The position numbers were made by a program, and so were the translations under genes. From assembly GCA_028277515.1 (NCBI GenBank), contig JANQGC010000298.1, forward strand, positions 1 to 32,817: 32,817 nt of DNA, given 5' to 3'. This DNA comes from Anaerolineae bacterium (GTDB taxonomy: Bacteria; Chloroflexota; Anaerolineae; Promineifilales; Promineifilaceae). The notes under the pieces were generated by a model, which worked only from the letters and a program-made list of their open reading frames with translations, had not been told where the DNA came from and made no database searches. Shown here piece after piece: positions 12,993 to 21,224 of the stretch (position 1 is its first letter; each line of letters begins with the position of its first letter).

Positions 12993-13544
12993 ATGACCGT
13001 AGAGATTGAACTCACTTTATTGCAACGCGCCCAACAAGGCAAACCGGATGCTTTCGCTGCCTTGAAACTCTATTTGGAACCGGATGTGCGTCGCTTTATC
13101 TGGCATGTCATCGGTCATACAGAATCGGAGGATGATATTATGCAGGATGTATGGACGGCCGTTTATCTCAACCTGGAAAAGTTAACACCATCAGAAAAAT
13201 TGAAACCATTTCTATTCCGGGTGACGCGTAACCGCTGTTACGATCTGCTGCGCTATCAAGGGCGGCGCAAAGTCGTTCCTTTGACAGGTGATATTCCGAC
13301 AAAATCAGCGTCACTGGAAGAGGAAGCCCATGCGCTGCTCCTGTACAAGCAGGTCAAGGCAGCGATGGACCAATTGCCGGAAGCACAAAAACAAGCGCTA
13401 GTTCTTTATGCCGAGGAGAATTTTTCCTACGAGGAAATTGCTGCGGCTCTGGAAATAAATATCGGAACTGTCAAATCGCGCCTGCATCATGCGCGGCAGG
13501 CCGTGAAAAAGATGATGCAAAATCCTGATTTGTTTTTGCAATAA
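12993..13544 (+). CDS. ECF-type RNA polymerase sigma factor
   Basis: A 183-residue extracytoplasmic-function sigma factor. Region 2 covers about residues 15-85 with E-D-D-I-M-Q-D-V-W-T-A-V-Y and R-V-T-R-N-R-C-Y-D-L-L-R. Region 4 covers about 122-175 with L-P-E-A-Q-K-Q-A-L-V-L-Y and the helix-turn-helix F-S-Y-E-E-I-A-A-A-L-E-I-N-I-G-T-V-K-S-R-L. It directs RNA polymerase to a specific promoter set. It is first in an operon with a 145-residue protein (10 bases downstream) and an MFS transporter. No classical membrane-bound anti-sigma factor is present, so the small partner may take that role. Confidence 0.93.
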   Translation: MTVEIELTLLQRAQQGKPDAFAALKLYLEPDVRRFIWHVIGHTESEDDIMQDVWTAVYLNLEKLTPSEKLKPFLFRVTRNRCYDLLRYQGRRKVVPLTGDIPTKSASLEEEAHALLLYKQVKAAMDQLPEAQKQALVLYAEENFSYEEIAAALEINIGTVKSRLHHARQAVKKMMQNPDLFLQ

Positions 13545-13554
13545 AAAGGAGAAA

Positions 13555-13992
13555 ATGATGTCAGAAGAAAATTTACGCACCCTTATTCGTTATTTAGCCC
13601 CGCTGACGACGCTGCGGCAAGATTTGGAGCGTGCTATGGCTTTAGAATTTCAGGAGGCCCTAGGAGACACGGCCGTGCGCACCTACAATGGTCTGCATGC
13701 CAGCATTCTTCGCGTCCTTGATGATCCTTATCTGCAATCCCTGGCTCTACAGGTGCCGGAGACAGCCAACGATAAAGAAAAAATAACATTAGTTTTCATG
13801 GCGGTTGGCCAACTTTTATCACTTGTACATGGGGAAATTGGGCTTCCGGTCGGCTGGGGCAACGCTTCAATCGAAATACAGAATGCGCCGTATGTGATCG
13901 TCAACGCCCAAAACAGCAGTCCTGAAGTCGCGCAAAATGTGATGAAGGTGGTGCAGCGTGCTTTAGGTGAAGAGGAAAATGACGCGGAATGA
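13555..13992 (+). CDS. Hypothetical 145-residue protein between sigma factor and transporter
   Basis: I do not recognise this soluble 145-residue protein. It starts at ATG 13555 (or ATG 13558) after AAAAAGGAG. The N-terminal half is helical (R-Y-L-A-P-L-T-T-L-R-Q-D-L-E-R-A). The middle has hydrophobic strands around G-Q-L-L-S-L-V-H-G, and the tail is acidic. No zinc-binding or membrane segment typical of anti-sigma factors is seen. Its place between the ECF sigma gene and the transporter, with a 4-base overlap to the latter, suggests it modulates the sigma factor or senses the transported compound. That is inference from position only. Confidence 0.75.
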   Translation: MMSEENLRTLIRYLAPLTTLRQDLERAMALEFQEALGDTAVRTYNGLHASILRVLDDPYLQSLALQVPETANDKEKITLVFMAVGQLLSLVHGEIGLPVGWGNASIEIQNAPYVIVNAQNSSPEVAQNVMKVVQRALGEEENDAE

Positions 13993-15305
13993 CCAGCTAC
14001 AATATGCGCACTTTTTATATATTAGCCTTGACTCAGGTCTTTTCCATGGTCGGCAGCGCCATGACCAATTTCGCTATCGGTGTCTGGGTTTTCACGGAAA
14101 CGGGCAATGCCACACCCATTGTACTGACCGCCTTCTTCACTTGGCTGCCACCCGTATTTCTCAATAGCTTTGCCGGGGTTTTGGCCGACTGCTTCAGCCG
14201 CAAAAAATTGATCATCTTATCCGACGCGGCTCAGGCGATTCCTACCTTGCTGCTGGCCCTCGCTTTTTTAACCAATCAGTTTGAACTGTGGCAGCTTTAT
14301 GCGGCCGCTTTTGTCCAATCACTTTTTGGTTTGGTACAGGGTCCTTCAATATCGGCCTCGGTGACTATGCTTGTGCCTGATTCACAGCGTAATCGCGCCA
14401 ACGCTATTTTAGTGGTGTCCAATTCAGCCGCGGGTTTACTGGCCCCTTTGACCGGCGGCGCATTATATGCCCTCATTGGTGTGGCCGGGGTGATCTTTGT
14501 GGATTTAGCGACGTTCATTGTTGCCGTCCTGGTTATTGCCTTCATCCACATACCACAGCCGCAACAAACGGCCGAAAGCAGCACCGTCAATGGTTCCATG
14601 TGGCAAGAAATGCGTGGTGGGCTGCAGTTTCTGCTCCAAAAGCGGGGCATCCTAACTCTATCGCTGTACTTTATGTTTCTCAATTTCATTACCAACGGCG
14701 TATTTGTCCTGCGGACACCTTATATTTTGTCTCTTGTCAATGATGAAAAACTGTTGGGCATTCTGCTCACCATCGCCAGTATCGGCTTGGTCACCGGCGG
14801 CTTAATCACCATGGTCTGGCAGGGCACAAAACAGCGCATTCATACCATTATGCCAGCCCTAGCCTTAGGTGCTGTGGCGCTGATCTTGTTTGGTATCGTG
14901 CGCACACCAATGGCTCTGGGACTTGTCGGCTTTGTCATGATGCTGCCCTATAAGATGAGCAATGCCTTGTTGAGCACCATCATGCAAGCTAAAGTACCGC
15001 CAGATATGCAGGGGCGCGTCTTTTCATTCACTGGCCAGCTTTCCCTTTTCGCCATGCCCATCACCTACCTGTTGACAGGACCGTTGATAGACAACTATTT
15101 GGAACCGGCGGTTGGAGGTCCGCATTGGCATTGGGTAGCGCCTTTGGTTGGAAATATGCCAGGAGCTGGAATGGGACTATATATCGTCATCTGCGGCGCA
15201 GTCTGGTTGATCGGCACCCTGTTTGTTTATGCACTGCCTGTTGTACGTAACATGGAAACAAATTTGCCAAATTATCGGCCGCTGGTCGTTGAAACGGCCG
15301 TCTAA
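13989..15305 (+). CDS. MFS transporter, EntS/MFS_3-like exporter
   Basis: A 438-residue major facilitator superfamily protein with about 12 transmembrane segments. The N-terminal half has G-V-L-A-D-C-F-S-R-K-K-L between helices 2 and 3, the MFS motif-A loop. A second-half loop W-Q-G-T-K-Q-R separates the halves. Q-A-K-V-P-P-D-M-Q-G-R-V-F-S at about 330-343 is characteristic of the MFS_3/enterobactin-exporter-like branch, suggesting efflux. The ATG at 13989 overlaps the stop of the preceding gene (ATGA), so it is translated as part of the sigma-factor operon. Its last codons overlap the end of the convergent membrane protein gene by 4 bases. Confidence 0.9.
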   Translation: MTSYNMRTFYILALTQVFSMVGSAMTNFAIGVWVFTETGNATPIVLTAFFTWLPPVFLNSFAGVLADCFSRKKLIILSDAAQAIPTLLLALAFLTNQFELWQLYAAAFVQSLFGLVQGPSISASVTMLVPDSQRNRANAILVVSNSAAGLLAPLTGGALYALIGVAGVIFVDLATFIVAVLVIAFIHIPQPQQTAESSTVNGSMWQEMRGGLQFLLQKRGILTLSLYFMFLNFITNGVFVLRTPYILSLVNDEKLLGILLTIASIGLVTGGLITMVWQGTKQRIHTIMPALALGAVALILFGIVRTPMALGLVGFVMMLPYKMSNALLSTIMQAKVPPDMQGRVFSFTGQLSLFAMPITYLLTGPLIDNYLEPAVGGPHWHWVAPLVGNMPGAGMGLYIVICGAVWLIGTLFVYALPVVRNMETNLPNYRPLVVETAV

Positions 15306-16306
15306 AAATTGTCCGAAGATTTGGTGCGGGCAAGGGTTGTTGAACGGTGTGATAAAGACCGTATTGTCGCCACCAAGGCCCAGGCAAAAATCATCGCACC
15401 CACCAGGCTTTGAAAAAAGGGTGTGAGTTCGAGTATCGTTTGAATGATTTCTTCATCAAGAGGCAGCACAGAGGCAAAACCATAAACAGTTGTGGCCATT
15501 AGCGGCATCAATAACAGAATCAACGCGTGTCTCAACTGAACCGGACCACCCAAATCACCCAATAGCGAACCCACCGGCTCCCGTTGGCGATTCAGAAATA
15601 AGGGCAAAAAAACGGCCGCCAGCAACACCGCCAACTTCAACATGCCGAGCGGCGCGAAGGGCAATGAAAGCGTTGCAAAGAAAAACACAAGAACAGCCAG
15701 CACACCCCATTTTTCAAACCGGCTTAAACCCAACCGCTCCGGCCATTGAATTTGGCCCAGTAGCCAATGGCCGGCGATCAACATCAACGAAAAGGTCAGC
15801 GCATAAAGCCCGAAAGCTACTATGGGCCATTGTCCGGGATTTGAAAATCCTGCAAAATTTTCCGGCAGCCAATAGGTAAGAGACCATATTCCCCAAAAGA
15901 AACCAAACAAAAGAGAAGCAGCCATCAAATGTGGCCACTCTCCTTTGACCAACCACTTTCGCAAGCTATACCAACCAAAAACAACGCTGAGGAGACCATG
16001 CCAGCCAATAAAATAGGCGGGCATAACGGGATCAATCAACCCCGCCTCGTAAATGACCGGTGTCAAAACACCTTCCACGATAAAAGCATATAAAGCGGCG
16101 ACCAACACCAGGGCCGAGAGACGTCGAACATGAAAATAGTCAATTGCCCATAAGCAGGCGGTGACTGGAAAAGCGTAGAAGAGAATTAATTCACCAACGG
16201 CATACCCTTGTGGATACCAGTAGGCCTTCTCTGAAAAGAAGACCATAACGGCCGTTGATAAAAGCAAAAACAGTAACCGTAAAATCAAAGGATGTAATCG
16301 TCTCAT
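15302..16306 (-). CDS. Polytopic membrane protein, unknown function
   Basis: A 334-residue protein I do not recognise. It has about nine hydrophobic segments, beginning with an N-terminal signal-anchor (PLILRLLFLLLSTAVMVFF). Others follow at roughly 33-53, 65-85, 95-112, 128-150, 160-185, 199-235, 250-275 and 290-312. Conserved-looking polar spots inside are Y-W-Y-P-Q-G-Y and H-G-L-L-S-V-V-F-G-W-Y. There is no motif that fixes a function. It is convergent with the MFS gene and their stop codons overlap (15302-15305), so the two transcripts must collide or share a terminator. The ATG at 16306 has no strong ribosome binding site. Confidence 0.8.
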   Translation of the reverse strand: MRRLHPLILRLLFLLLSTAVMVFFSEKAYWYPQGYAVGELILFYAFPVTACLWAIDYFHVRRLSALVLVAALYAFIVEGVLTPVIYEAGLIDPVMPAYFIGWHGLLSVVFGWYSLRKWLVKGEWPHLMAASLLFGFFWGIWSLTYWLPENFAGFSNPGQWPIVAFGLYALTFSLMLIAGHWLLGQIQWPERLGLSRFEKWGVLAVLVFFFATLSLPFAPLGMLKLAVLLAAVFLPLFLNRQREPVGSLLGDLGGPVQLRHALILLLMPLMATTVYGFASVLPLDEEIIQTILELTPFFQSLVGAMIFAWALVATIRSLSHRSTTLARTKSSDNF

Positions 16307-16456
16307 ATCTCATAATACCGCCCCGCTGCAAAAAAGTTGCAGAAGAATTGAGCCATCATAAAAGGTTGTGACAGATTGAAATCTTCTATAAAAGGAATTC
16401 CAAACTATAATAGATTGTATAAGCGAAATTATTTAGGGTTACAAAATGGAGGAGAC

Positions 16457-17242
16457 ATGATTCAGCCCCACAGTCATGAATGGTACGAGCGGCTATCACA
16501 ACTGCAAGATGGTTACTATTATCCATGGAAATCCACCTTGTCACCTCTAAACGGGGAGGATGAGTATTTACAAATGTTGCAGCGGCTCGTCTCACCGGAT
16601 ATGGCCATCTTGGAAGTTGGCTGTGGGCATGGAGATGTGCCCATACAATTAGCCCCATTGTGCCAACGGATTGTGGCTTATGATCGTATCCCTACCTATA
16701 TCGAAATGGCTCGTCAGTCGGCCGCCGCCCAACAGCTCTCCAACATCAATTTTGTTCTGGCTGACTCTCTATCCACTTTGCTTGCCTCCCCTGATCTACC
16801 TGCCTATCGTCGCCAATTCGATATGATTATCAGCCGCCGGGGGCCGTTAAACTGGGTTGAACAGGTGCGCACAGTGGCCAAACCGGGAACCATCTTATTC
16901 GTTCTCAATCCGAAAGAAAGCCCTTTGCCTATTTGGAACGAGCGGCTGCCGGAACCGCTCCGTTTAGCAAATCCAAGAACCTATTCGCGACGGCAATCGG
17001 TGGAACGGCGGCTCAGCGTGGCCGAACTCAGCTTACACAGCGCCTGGGCATTTGAAGTGCCGGAATATTTCGCCACACCTGAGGATCTATATGACAAATT
17101 GAGTTGGGGTTTCACGGCCGATGAAGTACCGCCATTTTCAACCGTTTTCCCCATTCTTAACCAGATATTTGACGAACATGCCAATGAAAATGGTTTGGCC
17201 ATCACACACGGCCGTTTCATGTGGCAAGCGGTTGTTGATTAA
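16457..17242 (+). CDS. Class I SAM-dependent methyltransferase
   Basis: A 261-residue methyltransferase with a classical motif I, A-I-L-E-V-G-C-G-H-G-D-V at about 52-63. The acidic residue after strand 2 appears in I-V-A-Y-D-R-I-P, then comes F-V-L-A-D-S-L and a post-II loop D-M-I-I-S-R-R-G-P. The ATG at 16457 follows GGAGGAGAC, so I rejected the upstream in-frame ATG at 16376. The sulfotransferase gene begins on the very next base after its stop, so the two proteins are probably made together and may modify the same small molecule or glycan. The substrate is unknown. Confidence 0.85.
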   Translation: MIQPHSHEWYERLSQLQDGYYYPWKSTLSPLNGEDEYLQMLQRLVSPDMAILEVGCGHGDVPIQLAPLCQRIVAYDRIPTYIEMARQSAAAQQLSNINFVLADSLSTLLASPDLPAYRRQFDMIISRRGPLNWVEQVRTVAKPGTILFVLNPKESPLPIWNERLPEPLRLANPRTYSRRQSVERRLSVAELSLHSAWAFEVPEYFATPEDLYDKLSWGFTADEVPPFSTVFPILNQIFDEHANENGLAITHGRFMWQAVVD

Positions 17243-18214
17243 ATGAAGGTGCGGGAAAATCAAATCTTACGGCCGTTCTTCATTGTGGGCAGCCCACGCT
17301 CAGGGACAACGTTGCTGCGCTTCATGCTCAGCAGTCACTCCCGCCTCTATGTGCCCGATGAGACCGGGTTTATCCCCTTTTTAAAGTGCGACCCTCACCA
17401 GCAGTTAACCATCGAGCAAACGGCGAGGGTTTTACAGCGTATTGGCAGGCTTAATCGATTTTGGAATCAGTTAATCCCCGATATCGCCGATTTTCATGAT
17501 TCGCTGCCGGAACCACGCCTACCTTTTTTGCTCGACGCGCTTTACAGGCAGGAAGGGCGGCTCGCGCAGGGGGTCCGCTGGGGTGATAAAACCCCGCTCT
17601 ATGTACGCTATATCCCGGAGATCCTGGCCATATTCCCACAAGCGCAGTTCATTCATGTGGTCCGTGACGGCCGAGATGCCACCCTATCCGCCTATGAGAA
17701 ATGGGGCAAAACAACCTGGTATATGGACCACTATTATCTGCTGCGAAACTGGCAGCGCAATGTACAGGTCGGCATCAAGGCAGAAAGCCATTTGCCGGCA
17801 GATCAGTTCTTTTCGCTACACTTTGAAACCCTCATCCGCGATCCCGAAAAAATTCTGCGCCAGGTTTCCAACTTCCTGGGTGAATCCTTTGAACCGGCCA
17901 TGTTAGATCATACAAATTTAGCCCGGAAAGTTGGCGGCGGAATTGACCAGCATGTTGAAGTTCAGGCTCCTATCCATACGAGAAATATCGAACGGTGGCG
18001 GCGTGAAATGACATCTTTTCAGAAAAAAATGTCCGATAAACTGACCGGTGATACGCTCCGGCAATTGGGATACCCCCTGGCTGAGGAAGGTCCCTTTAGC
18101 CGGCAAGAATGGCTCAATTTAAAGTTACTTGCCGCCAAGTTTGTCCTCAACGATGGAGTAAGAAACTTATTGTATCGAACCGGTATTCTCACACTAAATA
18201 AAAATCGTCGATAA
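17243..18214 (+). CDS. Sulfotransferase family protein
   Basis: A 323-residue PAPS-dependent sulfotransferase. The 5'-phosphosulfate-binding loop is F-F-I-V-G-S-P-R-S-G-T-T-L-L-R at 12-26. The 3'-phosphate-binding motif is F-I-H-V-V-R-D-G-R-D at about 136-145, followed by the helix S-A-Y-E-K-W. It transfers sulfate from PAPS to an unidentified hydroxyl or amino acceptor. The D-G-R-D-A-T form is common in bacterial sulfotransferases acting on small molecules and lipids, and in tyrosylprotein-like enzymes. It is coupled without spacing to the methyltransferase upstream. No PAPS synthesis gene is in the window. Confidence 0.92.
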   Translation: MKVRENQILRPFFIVGSPRSGTTLLRFMLSSHSRLYVPDETGFIPFLKCDPHQQLTIEQTARVLQRIGRLNRFWNQLIPDIADFHDSLPEPRLPFLLDALYRQEGRLAQGVRWGDKTPLYVRYIPEILAIFPQAQFIHVVRDGRDATLSAYEKWGKTTWYMDHYYLLRNWQRNVQVGIKAESHLPADQFFSLHFETLIRDPEKILRQVSNFLGESFEPAMLDHTNLARKVGGGIDQHVEVQAPIHTRNIERWRREMTSFQKKMSDKLTGDTLRQLGYPLAEEGPFSRQEWLNLKLLAAKFVLNDGVRNLLYRTGILTLNKNRR

Positions 18215-18283
18215 TTTAACTTGTTAATAACATAAAGCCATTAAACTGCTTGCGGCTTTGCTTAAATTAGAGTGGAGATATTG

Positions 18284-18991
18284 TTGAAAATAGTGAACTG
18301 GAATGTAGAATGGGCAACGAGCAGATCCCAAAAAGGGCACCGCATCCGTGAGATCATCATGGAGATAAACCCGGCTGTGATTTGCTTCACCGAATCCACT
18401 TTCGGAATGGAGCCAGGCTTTGGGCACATAATCACTTCGGAGTCTGATTATGGTTATCCTAACTTAGGCGACGATCGCCGCAAGGTCTTGTTATGGAGCA
18501 AGCAACCCTGGCGAGATGTCGATTCTGTCGGCAGTTCTGATTTACCAGGTGGCCGGTTTGTCAGCGGCATCACCCAAGGGACTCGCTTCATAGGGATATG
18601 TATCCCCTGGCGTGATGCACATGTGCGAACGGGAAGAAAAGATCGCGCCATTTGGCAAGATCATATGCAATATCTTGCAGCCTTAAAACCCTTGCTATAT
18701 AGATTGAGAAATGATCCGGTTCCGACCTGTATCATCGGAGACTTCAACCAGAGAATTCCACGCAACCGCCAACCTCAGAAAGTGTACCAACCCCTGAAAG
18801 AAATTCTAAATACACAATGGCAGGCGGCTACTGCCGGAATATTGGATGAAAATGGCAAGCAATTAATCGATCATGTTATCACAAATCCAGGTCTTTCAGC
18901 TAAAATTGAAAAAATCATTCCCAAAAGGTCGGCCGAGGATCTACCGCTTTCCGACCATGTAGGGATCGTGGCCACACTCAAACGATCCTAA
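18284..18991 (+). CDS. Endonuclease/exonuclease/phosphatase-fold protein
   Basis: A 235-residue EEP-fold hydrolase. The catalytic residues are visible: N in K-I-V-N-W-N-V-E at the start, E in F-T-E-S-T, D and N in I-I-G-D-F-N-Q-R, and D-H in S-D-H-V-G-I near the C-terminus. Members are metal-dependent phosphodiesterases (nucleases, inositol phosphatases, sphingomyelinases); which one this is cannot be told. The start is uncertain. A GGAG at 18273-18276 favours TTG 18284 or TTG 18281; GTG 18272 overlaps the ribosome binding site. It ends 40 bases before a 79-bp palindromic repeat that separates it from a convergent gene. Confidence 0.85.
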   Translation: MKIVNWNVEWATSRSQKGHRIREIIMEINPAVICFTESTFGMEPGFGHIITSESDYGYPNLGDDRRKVLLWSKQPWRDVDSVGSSDLPGGRFVSGITQGTRFIGICIPWRDAHVRTGRKDRAIWQDHMQYLAALKPLLYRLRNDPVPTCIIGDFNQRIPRNRQPQKVYQPLKEILNTQWQAATAGILDENGKQLIDHVITNPGLSAKIEKIIPKRSAEDLPLSDHVGIVATLKRS

Positions 18992-19030
18992 AAATACATT
19001 GCGATTAAGACCACTCTTACAATTTTTAAC

Positions 19031-19109
19031 TGCACAGAAATTTGACAACTTTTCACTTGATACATCATCGAAAATAATTTAACAAAAGTTGTCAAATTTT
19101 AGGTAACAT
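19031..19109. repeat. 79-bp dispersed palindromic repeat, copy 1
   Basis: This element recurs at 29746-29824, same length. Both ends are conserved, TGCACAGAAATTTGACAAC... and ...GTTGTCAAATTTTAGGTAACA, and the middle differs. The ends pair perfectly over 16 bp (AAATTTGACAACTTTT with its complement) around a loop of about 28 nt. It sits in the 122-base gap between two convergent genes and may serve as a terminator there, though no T-tract follows. It may be a MITE-like element. Confidence 0.8.
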
Positions 19110-19113
19110 AATG

Positions 19114-20010
19114 TTATGTAGCCGGGCTGAGATATTCGTCGAACCAGGAGAGGGTACGATCCCAGGCATCGGCCGCGGCATCCGCATCATAGCTGGCCCT
19201 TGTGTCGTTGAAAAAAGAATGCTGCGCTCCTTCATATAATTGGAAATGATTGGGCACGCCATTTTCCTCTAATCGCTCATGCATTCTCTCATAGGCTGAA
19301 GCAGAGATGCCATCCTGCGTCCCTAAAAAGCTGAGCACGGGCGCGCTGATAGAACTCGCTTCCCCGGGGCTGACCGGCTGTCCATAGAAAGGCACGGCCG
19401 CCGCTACAGAATCATCGGCCACGGCCGTCTGCAAAACCAGGCCGCCACCCATACAGAACCCGATGATGCCGATCTGATCCGTCGTGTAATCTTGCTCTCG
19501 CAAATAAGCCATCGCCGCCTGAATTTCGGCTACGGCATCCCCTATACTCAATTCCATCGCCAATTTTCGCGCTTCGTCCGGTTCCGTAGCCACCTGCCCA
19601 TGATACAGGTCGGGAGCCAGGGCGACATACCCCGCCTCGGCGAAACGGCGGGTGACATCTTCAATATGCTCATTGAGTCCCCACCATTCCTGGATCACAA
19701 TCACGGCCGGTTTATCCATCTCATCCGGTATACGGGCCAGGTAACCCATCAGCTCTCCGGCAGGACCATCATAGGTAACAATGCCAGTCTCAAGATCACC
19801 TGCCGTGCTCAGTCCCGGTTCCGGGCTGGGCTGGGAAGTATCAACAACAGGAGGGGGTGTCTGCTCGGCAACAGGTGTACAGGCAGCGAGCAGCGTGTTC
19901 GCGGCCGCCGCACTGCCAAGTAAAGCGCCGGCCCGAATTAAAAATTCGCGCCGGTTCACCATACCGACCTGGCGCTCGCGTACCAATTCCATCAAAGTGA
20001 TTCTGTCCAT
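19114..20010 (-). CDS. Dienelactone hydrolase family protein, Tat-exported lipoprotein
   Basis: A 298-residue protein with a twin-arginine signal (N-R-R-E-F-L at 19-24), a lipobox L-L-A-A-C with Cys44, and a proline-rich linker to about 66. It is probably exported folded and anchored in the membrane. The alpha/beta-hydrolase domain of the dienelactone hydrolase family has the nucleophile Cys186 in G-F-C-M-G-G-G, Asp233 in L-G-T-Q-D-G, and His264 in A-Q-H-S-F-F, the Cys-Asp-His triad. It would hydrolyse lactone or ester substrates outside the cytoplasm. It starts 3 bases after the NmrA-like gene and has AAAGGAGA as ribosome binding site, which fixes ATG 20010. The true substrate is unknown. 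Confidence 0.92.
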   Translation of the reverse strand: MDRITLMELVRERQVGMVNRREFLIRAGALLGSAAAANTLLAACTPVAEQTPPPVVDTSQPSPEPGLSTAGDLETGIVTYDGPAGELMGYLARIPDEMDKPAVIVIQEWWGLNEHIEDVTRRFAEAGYVALAPDLYHGQVATEPDEARKLAMELSIGDAVAEIQAAMAYLREQDYTTDQIGIIGFCMGGGLVLQTAVADDSVAAAVPFYGQPVSPGEASSISAPVLSFLGTQDGISASAYERMHERLEENGVPNHFQLYEGAQHSFFNDTRASYDADAAADAWDRTLSWFDEYLSPAT

Positions 20011-20013
20011 CGT

Positions 20014-20889
20014 CTATCTCCTTTCATTTAATTCCCGGTTAGCGATAAATTCGTTGATAAATTGGGCGAATTCCCGCGGGGGACGGCCGAGCAGCCCGCT
20101 CAGCACCCTGGAATTCCCATAAAAGCCATATTGTTCGTAATATTGAAACATACTAATCAGTGTATGAAGCGCATACTCACCTAATCCTGAGGATCGTGCC
20201 CCCTGTTCCCACACTTGAATAGGCATCGCCTTTGCCGCAACTTCCCGGCCTAACTGCCGGCTAATGATCGCTGCTGCCTCACCTTGCGAATGGTTATGCG
20301 GACCGCACAGTTCGTAAATCGCCCAGTCGTGCCCCTCTTCGGTCAAAACAACGGCCGCCGCTTCGGCGACATCCCTTAAATCAACCATATTGATGCGCGT
20401 GGCCGGCGCATAGGGAAGCGTGAAAGATCCTTTCTCCATGATGCCCGGCCAATAAGCCAGCACATTTTGCATATAAGCGGCCGGCTGCAGAATTGTGTAA
20501 GGTAAACCGGATTCAAAAAGCATTTCTTCCACGCGCATCTTTTGCCAATGGTGGGGCATCGCCTCAACCTGCGGATGGAGCACCGAATGATAGACAAAAT
20601 GATCGATCTTCGCCTTATATGCGGCCTCAACGATCCCGGCGCCAAGCAGAAGCTCTTGGGGATGCATATTGGGGCAAATATGGTAAATTGCTGCGGCTCC
20701 TTGAAAGGCAGCATCCATCATTCGCCTATCGCCCATATCCGCGACAAGCGCTTCTTGCGCGCCAATCTCCAAGAGCAATTGTTTTTGCTCCGACCGGTGC
20801 ATAATGCCGCGTACCTTTTCTCCCCGGCTTACCAGGCTTTTAATCACCGCCTGGCCGGTCTTCCCGGCCGCTCCAGTTATAACAATCAT
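20014..20889 (-). CDS. NmrA-like NAD(P)-binding protein
   Basis: A 291-residue atypical short-chain dehydrogenase/reductase of the NmrA type. The nucleotide-binding loop is V-I-T-G-A-A-G-K-T-G-Q at 3-13. A strand with R-G-I-M-H-R follows, and the Y-H-S-V-L-H-P segment takes the place of the usual catalytic motif. Y-T-I-L-Q-P-A-A-Y-M-Q-N-V is the conserved NmrA-branch block. Members reduce NAD(P)-linked substrates or sense redox state. It is first in an operon with the dienelactone hydrolase. The start ATG 20889 has GGAGGAGG about 15 bases upstream, which is unusually far. Confidence 0.88.
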   Translation of the reverse strand: MIVITGAAGKTGQAVIKSLVSRGEKVRGIMHRSEQKQLLLEIGAQEALVADMGDRRMMDAAFQGAAAIYHICPNMHPQELLLGAGIVEAAYKAKIDHFVYHSVLHPQVEAMPHHWQKMRVEEMLFESGLPYTILQPAAYMQNVLAYWPGIMEKGSFTLPYAPATRINMVDLRDVAEAAAVVLTEEGHDWAIYELCGPHNHSQGEAAAIISRQLGREVAAKAMPIQVWEQGARSSGLGEYALHTLISMFQYYEQYGFYGNSRVLSGLLGRPPREFAQFINEFIANRELNERR

Positions 20890-21088
20890 TTCGGTTCTCT
20901 TATTCCTCCTCCTTTATCTTTACAAAATTATAGAATTTCCCCAGTTTGGAGATCATTAATAAATTCATCTTTATCAATAATGGTGCCGGCCGCTGTACTG
21001 TAACTATTTAGTAATAAACTTCTTACCCATAAATTATGGTATAAGGTTATCATTTATTGGAGATTTTAAAATTATTTACGTTCAATCT

Positions 21089-21149
21089 GTAAGTGGGCAT
21101 CCTGGATGCCGGTCTGATAAAACCCGTACATTAGAGAATGCGCACTTAC
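21089..21149 (+). other. Cloverleaf-like structured element, function unknown
   Basis: A 7-bp closing stem GTAAGTG/CACTTAC (21089-21095 and 21143-21149) encloses three small hairpins. They are GGCAT-CCTGG-ATGCC (21096-21110), a weak GGT/ACC stem (21111-21124), and CATT-AGAG-AATG (21129-21140). It lies 76 bases upstream of the DUF1801 gene in the 335-base gap 20890-21224, which otherwise shows nothing. It is not a functional tRNA: no T-arm consensus or proper anticodon arm is present. It may be a leader RNA, a tRNA-like remnant or chance. Confidence 0.35.
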
Positions 21150-21224
21150 CTGCATGACCAAATTAATTCGTAAAGATAAAATATTTTGCGGCATTTAAGT
21201 ATTTATTTTCCCAAGGAGGTAAAA

